A DNA stretch of 64,000 nucleotides from the NCBI GenBank assembly GCA_020832235.1, contig JAFIEZ010000008.1, positions 62,001-126,000 of the forward strand, in the 5' to 3' direction. The DNA comes from Bacteroidota bacterium (GTDB taxonomy: Bacteria > Bacteroidota > Rhodothermia > Balneolales > HLUCCA01). Shown one piece after another: positions 1-8,432 of the stretch (positions are counted from its first letter, which is position 1; each line of letters starts with the position of its first letter). The notes beneath the pieces were generated by a model. It was not told the origin of the DNA. It saw nothing but the letters and a program-made list of their open reading frames with translations, and searched no databases. Both the position numbers and the translations under genes were made by a program.

Positions 1-2
1 TC

Positions 3-149
3 GTTTCATGTATTTTAAAAAATCGTGTGGATGGATATAGTTTTGCGGATAATCTTCACCGATTACATAAATCGGTCAGTGGTTGTACCGCAGCACTTGT
101 TACATACGAACAAGCGTCTCGAAAATTGTACCCAAAAATACGGGTTTAG
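3..149 (+). CDS. possible 3' end of a truncated plus-strand gene, unknown product
   Basis: One plus-strand frame is open from the window edge for 48 codons and stops at TAG 147-149. It ends 12 bases before the convergent stop of the methyltransferase gene on the minus strand. The residues look protein-like (GYSFADNLHRLHKS, then ALVTYEQASRKLYPKIRV), but I recognise no family. The open stretch is short enough to arise by chance, so this is a weak call that depends on sequence left of the window. Confidence 0.3.
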   Translation, partial: VSCILKNRVDGYSFADNLHRLHKSVSGCTAALVTYEQASRKLYPKIRV

Positions 150-161
150 CCGATTATCTGC

Positions 162-1520
162 TCATTTCATTCTGATGCGCCACTCCTGAGGATAGTGATT
201 ATTTACGCGTCCTCGAGTGGCCTTCCCAAATCCAAGCCCTAAACCTTCATAGGTCAGCAAAACAATGCCGCTTACGTCCGCATCAGCTTCAACACTCTCT
301 CTGCGTAAATACCGCAATGCTTGCTGCTTATTTAGCTCGATTTCAGTAAAAAAACCGCTACGACGAGAAACAGACAGCGCCAAACTATGACCAACCCTAC
401 GCTCATCGCCCAGCTCAACGCCCGCATGGTGGATAAACAGTGAGTCGGCAATCTGAGACACCTCTCTAAACTGCTCTGTCAGCACCGCATACGACCGCTT
501 CCCATCGCTGATGGGGGTAAAGGTTTCGTCTAACTCCAACGCCTGCATCCATTGGTGACCACTCACTTTCCGAAATTTCCCCGAACCACGGGATGATCCA
601 TAGGCAACCTCAGCCGACGCAGGTTTCTGAACTACACTAAAGGTATAGCCTTCACCTTTGGTAACTCCAGGCATGCAACGGTACATAAAACCACCCGTGC
701 TCAACTGTTCTTCCAGAACTTCATCGCTGTTGAGTTCGCCCATCGACAAACCCCTCGCACCGTACCTTGAAATCAACCTGTTCACCTGGCCATCATTCTC
801 ACTACGGTTAAACGTGCAGGTACTGTAAATCAGCACGCCCCCGGGCTTTAACGCCGGCCAAATATCATCAAGAATCTTATGCTGCCGATTCGTACACATG
901 GCAACTGCATCGGGCGACCAATGCGAAATGGCATCCGGATCACGGCGGAAGAGTCCTTCCCCGGAACAGGGTGCATCCACCACAACAAGATCAAACCACG
1001 ATCCGAGCTGTTGAAAGTGCCCGGCATCATTTCCTGTTACCACTACATTTGGATGACCCCATTTAATGATGTTTTCCGTGAGAATTTGAGCTCTTCCACG
1101 GTGGATTTCATTGGTGACCAGCAGGTCCTGGTCGCTGAGCACACTCGCAAGATGGGTCGACTTCCCGCCGGGTGCCCCGCAAAGATCAAGCACACGCAAC
1201 GGTCTGGATGGCAACACTCCCTGGGAGCAGAGTCTGCGAACCGCCTCCCCCAGCCACATCGAAGATGCCTCCTGAACATAATAAGCACCCGCATGAAATA
1301 AGGGATCAAGCGTGAAAACGGGTCGTTCCCCAAAATATAGGGCCAAAGGCTCCCAGGGTACCGGGCCGTCCGGTATGGCCGGTAACACATGCCTGTTTTC
1401 ATCGAACTTATGCGGATGCAGCCGAAGACTAATCGGCGCCGGTGTATCAAGTGCGTCTACAACGCGCGAGGCATGTTCGGGATGCTCGCGCTGTAATTCT
1501 TGTTTAAAAATGTCGATCAT
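162..1520 (-). CDS. NOL1/NOP2/Sun (RsmB/RsmF-type) rRNA cytosine-C5 methyltransferase
   Basis: Predicted SAM-dependent RNA m5C methyltransferase, probably acting on 16S rRNA in the cytoplasm. Visible motifs are the SAM-binding loop DLCGAPGGKS (residues 112-121), VDAPCSGEGLF with C185, and IYSTCTFNRSEND with C235. These supply the two conserved cysteines used for base attack and product release. The C-terminal part (about residues 300-452) is probably the RsmF-type RNA-binding extension. The reading frame is open 30 codons further upstream, but the ATG at 1520 (MIDIFKQELQ) is chosen because homologous similarity would start there and the extension is not protein-like. The product is 452 aa, normal for the family. 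It is divergent from the secreted phosphoesterase at 1629. RsmF versus RsmB substrate choice cannot be decided from sequence alone. Confidence 0.87.
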   Translation of the reverse strand: MIDIFKQELQREHPEHASRVVDALDTPAPISLRLHPHKFDENRHVLPAIPDGPVPWEPLALYFGERPVFTLDPLFHAGAYYVQEASSMWLGEAVRRLCSQGVLPSRPLRVLDLCGAPGGKSTHLASVLSDQDLLVTNEIHRGRAQILTENIIKWGHPNVVVTGNDAGHFQQLGSWFDLVVVDAPCSGEGLFRRDPDAISHWSPDAVAMCTNRQHKILDDIWPALKPGGVLIYSTCTFNRSENDGQVNRLISRYGARGLSMGELNSDEVLEEQLSTGGFMYRCMPGVTKGEGYTFSVVQKPASAEVAYGSSRGSGKFRKVSGHQWMQALELDETFTPISDGKRSYAVLTEQFREVSQIADSLFIHHAGVELGDERRVGHSLALSVSRRSGFFTEIELNKQQALRYLRRESVEADADVSGIVLLTYEGLGLGFGKATRGRVNNHYPQEWRIRMK

Positions 1521-1628
1521 GCGGGAAATTACGCAATAACTTATGTAGATTCTTACATCAAATATCATCTGCACCATCGGTAAACAGGAACCGAATAAGG
1601 TAAACTGCACCCGAAGAATATCTCTATC

Positions 1629-3437
1629 ATGCGATTTGTATCTTTATTTAGCGCACTTTTTGTTATTCAAGCCGCCAGCCTATCTGCTCAGCCGTTACCC
1701 GAACATGATGAAAATCGGGCGTCGTTGCAGGTTTCATCGCTAACCGAAGGCATGGATATGTTGGGCAACTCCGTACCTCCTCAACGTGACGAAACAACGG
1801 CAAATCCCGTAGCTCCAGTGTCACCTGCACGCCCCGACATTACTCGCATCGCCATCATCAGCGACCTTAACGGGCCATACGGCACGCTCGACTATTACTG
1901 GCATGTAGACTCTACCGTAGCCCGCATTGCACGGATGCAGCCCGACATCGTCATCGTGGCCGGCGACATGATTGCCGGTCAGGACCGCAGGCTTCCCGAC
2001 GACCGATTCGCCCAGATGTGGGATGTATTTGAAGATCGGGTGGCCGCTCCATTACGCGATGCCGGCGTACCCTTTGGCTTCACCATCGGCAATCACGACG
2101 GATCGCCCTTCGATGCCTTCAATCGCGAACGCACCGCGGCCCGCGAATACTGGAACATCCCGAATACCCTGCTCGATGTAGTTGACGCCGGAGATTTTCC
2201 GTTTTATTTCAGCTACCGGGTGAACGACATCTTTATCATCAGCTGGGATGCCAGTTCTGCCGAAATCAGTGAGCCAACGCTGAGCTGGGTGAAAGAACAG
2301 CTCCGCAGCGAAGAAGCCCGGCAGGCACGATACCGCATCATGCTCGGGCACCTCCCGCTGTATGCCGCAGCCATCGGCCGAAACCGCCATGGAGAAATGC
2401 TGCGCGACCCGGATGAGCTCCACGCCGTAATGCAACGCTATAATGTTGATATGTACGTGAGCGGACATCACCATGCCTACTATCCCGGCTACAAAGGGGG
2501 GGTAGAACTGTTTCAAACCGGAGCACTGGGCGGAGGTCCACGGCAGTTGTTGGGTTTTGGGGCATCTCCTCGCAAGACCTGGAGCCTCCTGGAGGTACCG
2601 GCCAGTACCGACACACCGGTAACCATCACAACCTGGGATGCCGACACCGACCAGATGGTGCAGAACAACGAGCTCCCGCGCTACCTACACGGCCTCACCG
2701 GGTTTACCATCCGCCGTGATAATCCCACGCCCGACCGCATGGCCTCCGGCTGGATATCCGAATCGGTGCTTCCCTATGCGGTGCTGCCCAACGAAGGTGT
2801 TGAAGCCCACATCGAGCAGGATACCCTGCACTTGCACGTGCGGGTTCCATCCTTTTTTGCAGGATCACCTGTTGACTGGCGTTTGCATACGACCATAGCC
2901 CAATCGGAGGTAAGCGATACCTTGTTCGCGGGTCAGGTAGTTGTGCCCGAAGTGGAAGCCCTGATTTATCCTCCATTTCCACATTTTCGCCAAGCTATTG
3001 CCTTGACTCAACTGGATAAGGATGGTATTCGTGGCGGAATTTACTATCTGACGGTACGAGGAGAGGTGGATGGAATTTCTCATCAGGCACGCGCAAGGCT
3101 CACACCTGAGCCTAATATGCCCCCACAGGCCGTTTCAATGGCGTCTATTCAGATGCAACCCGCATCCGAAGCGGGGCTTGATCAGCCACGTCGTATCTGG
3201 TTGAATTGGGGCAGGGCGATAGATGCGGATGGAGATGGTGTTCACTACACGATAAGGGTTACCGGCGGACCCGGAAGTGCTCACATTGCTCACACGCAAT
3301 TGGTGGGACCGCAGCATGAGGGGGCAACCGTTCCCATTCCCTCAAACAGCCGCTCATGGTATGTTGAAATCATTCCGAATGATCAAAGTCTGCACGGATC
3401 TTCAACCGGGGTTTGGGTGACCCCGCAACGGCGATAA
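1629..3437 (+). CDS. secreted calcineurin-like metallophosphoesterase
   Basis: A 602-aa exported phosphoesterase. It begins with a short signal peptide (MRFVSLFSALFVIQAASLSA, cleavage near residue 20). A metallophosphoesterase fold follows with the metal-binding series ISDLNG (about 77-82), AGDM (111-114), GNHDG (154-158), GHLPLY (near 240) and SGHHH (near 279). The first block has N where many family members have H or T after SD-L, but the other metal ligands are present. The last 100 or so residues (from PNMPPQAV) look like a fibronectin-III-like beta domain with a DADGD turn. No T9SS C-terminal signature is seen, so it may be periplasmic. Family members include CpdA-like cyclic nucleotide phosphodiesterases and purple-acid-phosphatase-like enzymes. 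The substrate is not predictable. Confidence 0.82.
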   Translation: MRFVSLFSALFVIQAASLSAQPLPEHDENRASLQVSSLTEGMDMLGNSVPPQRDETTANPVAPVSPARPDITRIAIISDLNGPYGTLDYYWHVDSTVARIARMQPDIVIVAGDMIAGQDRRLPDDRFAQMWDVFEDRVAAPLRDAGVPFGFTIGNHDGSPFDAFNRERTAAREYWNIPNTLLDVVDAGDFPFYFSYRVNDIFIISWDASSAEISEPTLSWVKEQLRSEEARQARYRIMLGHLPLYAAAIGRNRHGEMLRDPDELHAVMQRYNVDMYVSGHHHAYYPGYKGGVELFQTGALGGGPRQLLGFGASPRKTWSLLEVPASTDTPVTITTWDADTDQMVQNNELPRYLHGLTGFTIRRDNPTPDRMASGWISESVLPYAVLPNEGVEAHIEQDTLHLHVRVPSFFAGSPVDWRLHTTIAQSEVSDTLFAGQVVVPEVEALIYPPFPHFRQAIALTQLDKDGIRGGIYYLTVRGEVDGISHQARARLTPEPNMPPQAVSMASIQMQPASEAGLDQPRRIWLNWGRAIDADGDGVHYTIRVTGGPGSAHIAHTQLVGPQHEGATVPIPSNSRSWYVEIIPNDQSLHGSSTGVWVTPQRR

Positions 3438-3803
3438 TTCTGGTCCTTTGGCAGGGAGCCGGGCGTGAATTTCTGCGTGGTGGACCCGCGTAGCGGAGGG
3501 TCGCTTGGCAGGGATACGGCGTAGTGGATAATGCGCATTGGCAACGGTTTGGCAGGGAGCCAGACCTGATTCCAGCGTGGCAGCTGCTGCTCAGCAACGG
3601 TAGCTTAACCCTTGCGTGATGGCTTCTGTTTAGCAGGGAGCCGGGTGTAGTGGATCCCTGTGCGTGATGGCTTCTGTTTAGCAGGGAGCCGGGTGTAGTG
3701 GATCCCTGTGCGTTGGCTACCGCTTAGCAAGGTTAGCCGGGCTGGCGAAATACGCTCAACGCATACATCCTGTACAACCCACACATGGCGAGTCTGGCAT
3801 GAT
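3438..3803. repeat. degenerate tandem-repeat intergenic region with a perfect 48-bp duplication
   Basis: No gene is supported here. The stretch separates the phosphoesterase stop from the convergent proA stop. It holds two back-to-back identical 48-bp units (3613-3660 and 3661-3708), each containing GCAGGGAGCCGGGTGTAGTG, plus the start of a third. Degenerate copies of the GGCAGGGA core lie upstream near 3453, 3509 and 3552, and a GCAAGG variant near 3727, so the array covers roughly 3450-3760. The period equals 16 codons and the minus strand stays open through it, but no start site or conserved protein is visible. I read it as a slippage-expanded noncoding repeat. Confidence 0.85.
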
Positions 3804-5054
3804 TTACGTGCGGATGTGGCCGTTGCCGCGAACAACCCACTTCTCGGTGACCAGTTTTTCCAGCGCGAACGGACCGCGGGCATGCAGTTTCTGCGTTGAA
3901 ATCCCTATTTCGGCGCCCAAACCAAACTCGCCCCCGTCGGTAAATCGCGTTGAGGCGTTTACATAAACAGCGGCTGCATCCACCTCCTCAAGAAATCGTT
4001 CGGCAAGGTCGGCATCCTCGGTAATAATGGCCTCGCTGTGGCGGGAGGAGAAGGTTTCGATGTGCTCGAAGGCCTCATCAACGCCCGAAACCACCTTTAC
4101 GGAGCATTTCAGGTCAAGAAACTCGCGTCCGAAGTCTTCCTCAGTGGCTCGCTGCAAGTACGGATATCCCAGCTCGGTTAAAATTGGGAAGGCAATGTCG
4201 TCGGCAAAAATCTCCACCTTGTGCGCCTGCAAGGGGGCGCTCACCGCCGACAACAGCTCGTCTACGGCAGAACGGTCAACCAGGATGGTATCCAGCGCGT
4301 TGCAAACCGAAGGACGTTGAACCTTGGCGTTAACAACGATTTCCGCGGCTTTTTTGATGTCGGCTCCGGGGGCCACATAGGTGTGACACACTCCAGCGCC
4401 GGTTTCGATGGTGGGAACGAGGGCGTTCTTACGCACGAATTGAATCAACGAGTCGGATCCCCGCGGGATGAGAATATCAACATATCGGGTTGCGGTTAAC
4501 AGCTCCTGAACGTGTTCTCTGGGTGTTGGCAGCAAGGTAACCGCCGCCTCAGGTAAGCCGAACTCAACCAAAACCTGCTGAATCACATCAACGATAGCGG
4601 TATTGGAATGTACCGCCTCTTTTCCGCCTTTCAGTACGCAGGCATTGCCCGAGCGAAGGCATAACGAAGCCACGTCGGCCGTAACATTCGGACGGCTTTC
4701 GTAAATCACCCCGACTACACCCAGCGGAACCGATACTTTTTGCAGCTCCAGGCCCGCTTGGAGTTCGCGAGTAAGGTGAACAGCTCCAGCGGGATCTTCA
4801 AGAGCGGCGACCTGACGAATACTCCCGGCTAAGTCCGCAATGCGGTCGGCATTAAGCAAAAGGCGATCTTTTTTTGGGTCGGTGTCGGGCATGGCATCAA
4901 GGTCCAGCTGATTTGCATCCAAAATCTGTGCTTCCGATGCTTCAATGGCCCGCGCCAGCAGCAACAGCACGTCTCTGCGCTGCTGATCACCCAGCTTTCG
5001 GATGGATATGCTTGCTTTTCTGGCCTGTTGCAGTAAAGGTATGATGGAGTTCAT
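3804..5054 (-). CDS. proA: glutamate-5-semialdehyde dehydrogenase (gamma-glutamyl phosphate reductase)
   Basis: Second enzyme of proline synthesis: it reduces gamma-glutamyl phosphate to glutamate-5-semialdehyde with NADPH in the cytosol. The 416-aa length matches the family. Recognisable blocks are LGVVGVIYESRPNVT (about 109-123), the cysteine-containing NAC segment and ALKGGKEA-like loop near 130-145, and TGAGVCHTYV (near 218), which precedes the catalytic cysteine region RPSVCNALDTIL (near 247). The C-terminus FTDGGEFGLGAEIGISTQKLHARGP is the classic ProA ending. The start lies 11 bases after the proB stop, so the two are almost certainly co-transcribed and translationally coupled. Nothing appears damaged. 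Confidence 0.96.
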   Translation of the reverse strand: MNSIIPLLQQARKASISIRKLGDQQRRDVLLLLARAIEASEAQILDANQLDLDAMPDTDPKKDRLLLNADRIADLAGSIRQVAALEDPAGAVHLTRELQAGLELQKVSVPLGVVGVIYESRPNVTADVASLCLRSGNACVLKGGKEAVHSNTAIVDVIQQVLVEFGLPEAAVTLLPTPREHVQELLTATRYVDILIPRGSDSLIQFVRKNALVPTIETGAGVCHTYVAPGADIKKAAEIVVNAKVQRPSVCNALDTILVDRSAVDELLSAVSAPLQAHKVEIFADDIAFPILTELGYPYLQRATEEDFGREFLDLKCSVKVVSGVDEAFEHIETFSSRHSEAIITEDADLAERFLEEVDAAAVYVNASTRFTDGGEFGLGAEIGISTQKLHARGPFALEKLVTEKWVVRGNGHIRT

Positions 5055-5065
5055 GATGCGATGAG

Positions 5066-6112
5066 TTACAGTATTACAATGTCGTTTGCATGGGCCACTT
5101 CGAGGTTTTTAGCGGCTCCATTTTTCTTTAAGTCGGTGGATGAAACCCGGGTTCGGGCCACGGCTATGACGTTTGGCTCCCCGGCTTCATCCGCGTCAGG
5201 AGTCGTTACAATTTCAACGATTTCACCAGCGGCAAAATCCCCGGAAAATCCGGTTACTCCCACAGCGAGTAGACTTTTTCGCTTTTGCAGGGCCTTTGCC
5301 GCACCGGCATCCACCTGAATATGTCCGGCCGATAAGCCGCCACTGGCCAGCCATCGGTTTCGGGCCGATACCGCCACATCACGAGCGGTAAATGCGGTGC
5401 CGGAAGTGCCATCGAGCGCGCGAAGAATTCCGTTTTCCTGCTTCATGCCAAAAATGGATACCTCAATACCCATGGAAACAGCCAGTTTGGCGAAGGTCAG
5501 CTTCGAGGTCATACCACCGAGACCGAGGGACGAAGTTTCGGCTCGCACCCATTCAAAGGCACGGTTTACATCTTCCACCCTCGACACGATTTCACCGGTT
5601 TCATTCAGGAGTCCGCCCAGGGAGGTGCACAACAGCAGCGCCTTAGCCCCGAAACCGGCCGCCAGCAGGGTAGCCAGCTCATCGTTATCGGAGAATTTGA
5701 GCTCCCGGTCGCTGATTACATCGTTTTCATTTACAATGGGTATGATGCCGCTTTTCCAGAGGGTTTCGAAGGTCTCTTTAAGCTGCAAAAATTTGCTGCG
5801 ATCGGCAAAATGTCCGCGCTCACACAAACTTTGTGCAATGGGAATGCCGTGAGGAGCAAAATGGCGGGCGTACAGTCCTACCAGCACCGGATTCCCCACC
5901 GCGGCTGCGGCCTTACGCTGCGATAAACTTCCATTGTACCGCTTGATGGAGCCTTTTCCCGCACCTACAGCACCCGAAGACACGATGATTACCCGATAAC
6001 GAGGATGCAACTCGGCTACTTGCCGGGCAATGTCTTCAATAATGTGCTCATCAGGTTCGCCGTTCGGGCGAGTGATCGAAGCCGTTCCGAATTTTATAAC
6101 AAGGATGTCCAT
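5066..6112 (-). CDS. proB: glutamate 5-kinase
   Basis: First committed enzyme of proline synthesis: it phosphorylates glutamate on the gamma carboxyl with ATP and is normally feedback-inhibited by proline. The N-terminal amino-acid-kinase domain carries VIKFGTASIT (4-13), VIIVSSGAVGAGKG (about 40-53), PIVNENDVIS (near 126) and SLGLGGMTSKL (near 196). A C-terminal PUA-type domain follows (about 265-348, GGLSAGHIQVDAGAAKAL). The 348-aa protein is slightly shorter than the typical 367 aa. It sits directly upstream of proA. Proline is both biosynthetic and an osmoprotectant; a role in salt tolerance is inference only. Confidence 0.95.
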   Translation of the reverse strand: MDILVIKFGTASITRPNGEPDEHIIEDIARQVAELHPRYRVIIVSSGAVGAGKGSIKRYNGSLSQRKAAAAVGNPVLVGLYARHFAPHGIPIAQSLCERGHFADRSKFLQLKETFETLWKSGIIPIVNENDVISDRELKFSDNDELATLLAAGFGAKALLLCTSLGGLLNETGEIVSRVEDVNRAFEWVRAETSSLGLGGMTSKLTFAKLAVSMGIEVSIFGMKQENGILRALDGTSGTAFTARDVAVSARNRWLASGGLSAGHIQVDAGAAKALQKRKSLLAVGVTGFSGDFAAGEIVEIVTTPDADEAGEPNVIAVARTRVSSTDLKKNGAAKNLEVAHANDIVIL

Positions 6113-6231
6113 CGTTGTGTGCAGATGTGCGCTGTTCGAGAGGTCATCCTGCGAGTACCTCTGCTGACTATGGTTGATTCCCTAACACATTGAAGCTACA
6201 AATATCACGGGTAAGATTCACCCGTTGCAGG

Positions 6232-6376
6232 ATGGTATTTCTGGCTCGTAAACAGCTCGCTGCCGTATAGTGTTTTTGGCTCGTCAAAAGCACGGTATTT
6301 ATGGGTCGCTAAAATCTCATAGCCACACGCCGTTTTTGGCTCGTCAAAAGCACGGTATTTATGGGTCGCTAAAATC
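6232..6376. repeat. 60-bp tandem repeat between ggt and proB, overlapping the ggt stop codon
   Basis: A 45-bp block containing TTTTTGGCTCGTCAAAAGCA and GGTATTTATGGGTCGCTAAA occurs identically at 6272-6316 and 6332-6376, an exact 60-bp period. A decayed third copy of the GGTATTT-TGG-TCG core lies at about 6232-6250. The right-hand copy covers the TAG stop codon and last codons of ggt (CTA on the plus strand at 6369-6371). The array therefore probably arose by duplicating the ggt 3' end into the ggt-proB gap. The rest of that gap (6113-6231) shows no gene. Confidence 0.9.
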
Positions 6377-8060
6377 CGGTTGCGAAGTTCATGCCACGCG
6401 GATCGGCACCGGTTTCGATGCCTCCATCCTCGTTTACCAGAATGCTGTTGGCCTGACCGGTGTAAAAACGGCGGGGATTCAGATTGTGTCCAAACCACTC
6501 CAGGCGCTCAATGGTCGGATTATTAAACGTGAATGGTTCGTAATAGAGCAAATCGGGCATCCACTGATGATGAAACCGGGGTGCCGCAACCGCCTGCTGA
6601 ATGTTCATGCCAAACTCCACTACGTTAAGAAATACCTGCAATACCGTGGTCATAATGGTGGACCCGCCCGGTGTTCCCAAAACCATGTAAAGTTCTCCAT
6701 CACGTGTCACAATGGTTGGCGTCATGCTGCTGAGCATCCGTTTGCCCGGCTCAATGGCATTGGCCTCACCGCCGAGGAGTCCGAACTGATTGGGTACACC
6801 CGGTTTGATGGAGAAATCATCCATTTCATTGTTCATCAGAAAACCGGCCCCTGAAATGCTCACAAACGACCCATATCCGCTATTTAGCGTGGTTGTGAGC
6901 GATACGGCTGTACCGGCCCGGTCGACCACCGAAAAGTGGGTGGTGTTAACCGACCCAGAAAAGGCGACAGGATTGCCATGGCTCACTTCTTCGCTGGGCG
7001 TTGCACGCGAGGGATTGAACGACCGCATCCGGTCGCGGTTGTATGTCGGATTTAATAATTGACTCTGGGGAACGGCAAAGAAATCGGGGTCGCCCAGAAA
7101 TTCAGCTCTGTCGGCATAGACCCGTCGGGTAACTTCGGCAACCAGATGTATCGTCTGAGGTGTGTTATACCCCATCCTGCGCACATTAAAGGGCTCGAGT
7201 TTTTGCAGCATCTGCGCGATAGCGATACCCCCGCTGCTGGGCGGACCCATCAGATGCATGGTGTAGTCGCGGTAGGTCACTTCAATGGGTTCACGCCATA
7301 CACTGCGGTATTGTTGAAGGTCTTCGTGTGTGATGATGCCGCCGTTTTGCTGCATTTCCTTTACAATAAGGTCGGCTGTCTCGCCGGCATAGAATCCGTC
7401 CCGACCGTTATCTGCAATTCGTTGCAATGTATGGGCCAGATCGGTCTGTACAAAAAGCTCCCCTTCGTAAAAATCTTCGCCATCGGCTTTGGTAAAGTAC
7501 ATGCGCGAGCCATCGAATTGCGAAAAACGGTTGCGTGATCGGTTTAAAGCCGAAGCCTCTCTCCATGAGAGTGGGAAGCCATCGCGTGCAAGTCGAATCG
7601 CTGGTTCTATAACCACATCCAGCGGGAGATTACCGAAGCGATTCAGTGCCTCAATCATGCCGTCAACAGTTCCCGGAACACCCGATGCCAGGTGACCGAA
7701 GGTGCTTAAGCGGTCGATGACTTCTCCATCTTCATCCAGATACATATCACGATGTGCTGCGCCCGGCGCCATTTCGCGAAAATCGAGTGTATGTACATCC
7801 CCATCGGCGCTGCGAATGACCATAAAACCGCCGCCACCCAGGTTTCCTGCAGCCGGAAAGGTCACTGCCAGGGCAAATTTCACCGCAACGGCTGCATCAA
7901 TGGCATTGCCGCCTTTTCTCATTATTTCGATACCGGCTTCGGAGGCTTCCTGGGTAGCACTTACCACAGCGGCATTGTCATAAATTTTAGGGAACCCAAC
8001 CTGTGCAAAAGTGGGTGATGTGAGGAGGAAAAGTGTAATCAGGAGAAGTACAGAGCGCAT
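6369..8060 (-). CDS. ggt: gamma-glutamyltransferase / glutathione hydrolase
   Basis: Exported N-terminal nucleophile hydrolase of the gamma-glutamyl cycle. It cleaves gamma-glutamyl bonds (glutathione, gamma-glutamyl peptides) and releases glutamate or transfers the gamma-glutamyl group. The signal peptide is residues 1-20 (TSPTFAQ end). The 563-aa proenzyme contains GGNAIDAAVAV (50-60) and GGGGFM (75-80). The autoprocessing site is N372-T373-T374-H375-FSVVD; the first Thr becomes the N-terminus and nucleophile of the small subunit. MLSSMTPTIV and GTPGGSTIMTTVLQV follow later. All expected catalytic features are intact. It is upstream of proB on the same strand, with about 256 bp of repeat-bearing spacer, so co-regulation is possible but not shown. 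Confidence 0.95.
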   Translation of the reverse strand: MRSVLLLITLFLLTSPTFAQVGFPKIYDNAAVVSATQEASEAGIEIMRKGGNAIDAAVAVKFALAVTFPAAGNLGGGGFMVIRSADGDVHTLDFREMAPGAAHRDMYLDEDGEVIDRLSTFGHLASGVPGTVDGMIEALNRFGNLPLDVVIEPAIRLARDGFPLSWREASALNRSRNRFSQFDGSRMYFTKADGEDFYEGELFVQTDLAHTLQRIADNGRDGFYAGETADLIVKEMQQNGGIITHEDLQQYRSVWREPIEVTYRDYTMHLMGPPSSGGIAIAQMLQKLEPFNVRRMGYNTPQTIHLVAEVTRRVYADRAEFLGDPDFFAVPQSQLLNPTYNRDRMRSFNPSRATPSEEVSHGNPVAFSGSVNTTHFSVVDRAGTAVSLTTTLNSGYGSFVSISGAGFLMNNEMDDFSIKPGVPNQFGLLGGEANAIEPGKRMLSSMTPTIVTRDGELYMVLGTPGGSTIMTTVLQVFLNVVEFGMNIQQAVAAPRFHHQWMPDLLYYEPFTFNNPTIERLEWFGHNLNPRRFYTGQANSILVNEDGGIETGADPRGMNFATGF

Positions 8061-8432
8061 GCTAGATTGATACGTTAATATTGAGATGATAACGGTTGAT
8101 GATTATGGCCATGTCTGCACATGATGCAGCATCATTAATGTGCGAAATTAAGCTGGAAAATGCCATAAATAAAAGAGTGTATCAGCTGCAGGGTATTGCT
8201 TTTGGCAAACTCAGGCAAGAGTGTGCTTCCCGGCTACTTATAAATCTGTATATTATAGCTTGTAATTTAAATGGCAGCCCATTTTTTTTACTATTCTTTG
8301 TTTACTCTGGGAACCCTTCCACAGATATTGCATGTATTTATTATATACTTTTCAGGTTGACCAAATACCAATACATATACTACCCGCTTGTTAGAACACG
8401 TTAGTATTTTTTTGATGCAAAATTACAGATGT
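8061..8432. other. AT-rich intergenic region between divergent ggt and the metalloprotease gene
   Basis: This 372-bp stretch separates two divergent genes for exported proteins and must hold both promoters. It is clearly AT-rich, with long T and TA runs around 8235-8345. I cannot place a convincing -35/-10 pair, operator or terminator. A 102-codon open frame crosses it but its composition is not protein-like and it has no ribosome-binding site, so I do not call a gene. Confidence 0.5.

Noticed and set aside
3440-3760. CRISPR array
   Set aside because: The repeats are directly adjacent or degenerate with no unique spacers of constant size, and no cas genes are nearby.
3605-3883. Minus-strand open frame through the 48-bp repeats
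   Set aside because: Its protein is mostly the translated repeat and it overlaps the proA 3' end in another frame; the openness follows from the codon-multiple period.
6205-6498. Minus-strand open frame through the 60-bp repeats
   Set aside because: Same reason: it overlaps ggt in a different frame and repeats ATHKYRAFDEPKT only because the DNA is duplicated.
8096-8404. 102-codon plus-strand open frame between ggt and the metalloprotease
   Set aside because: No ribosome-binding site, unlike-protein composition with hydrophobic T-rich run, and it lies entirely in an AT-rich divergent promoter region.
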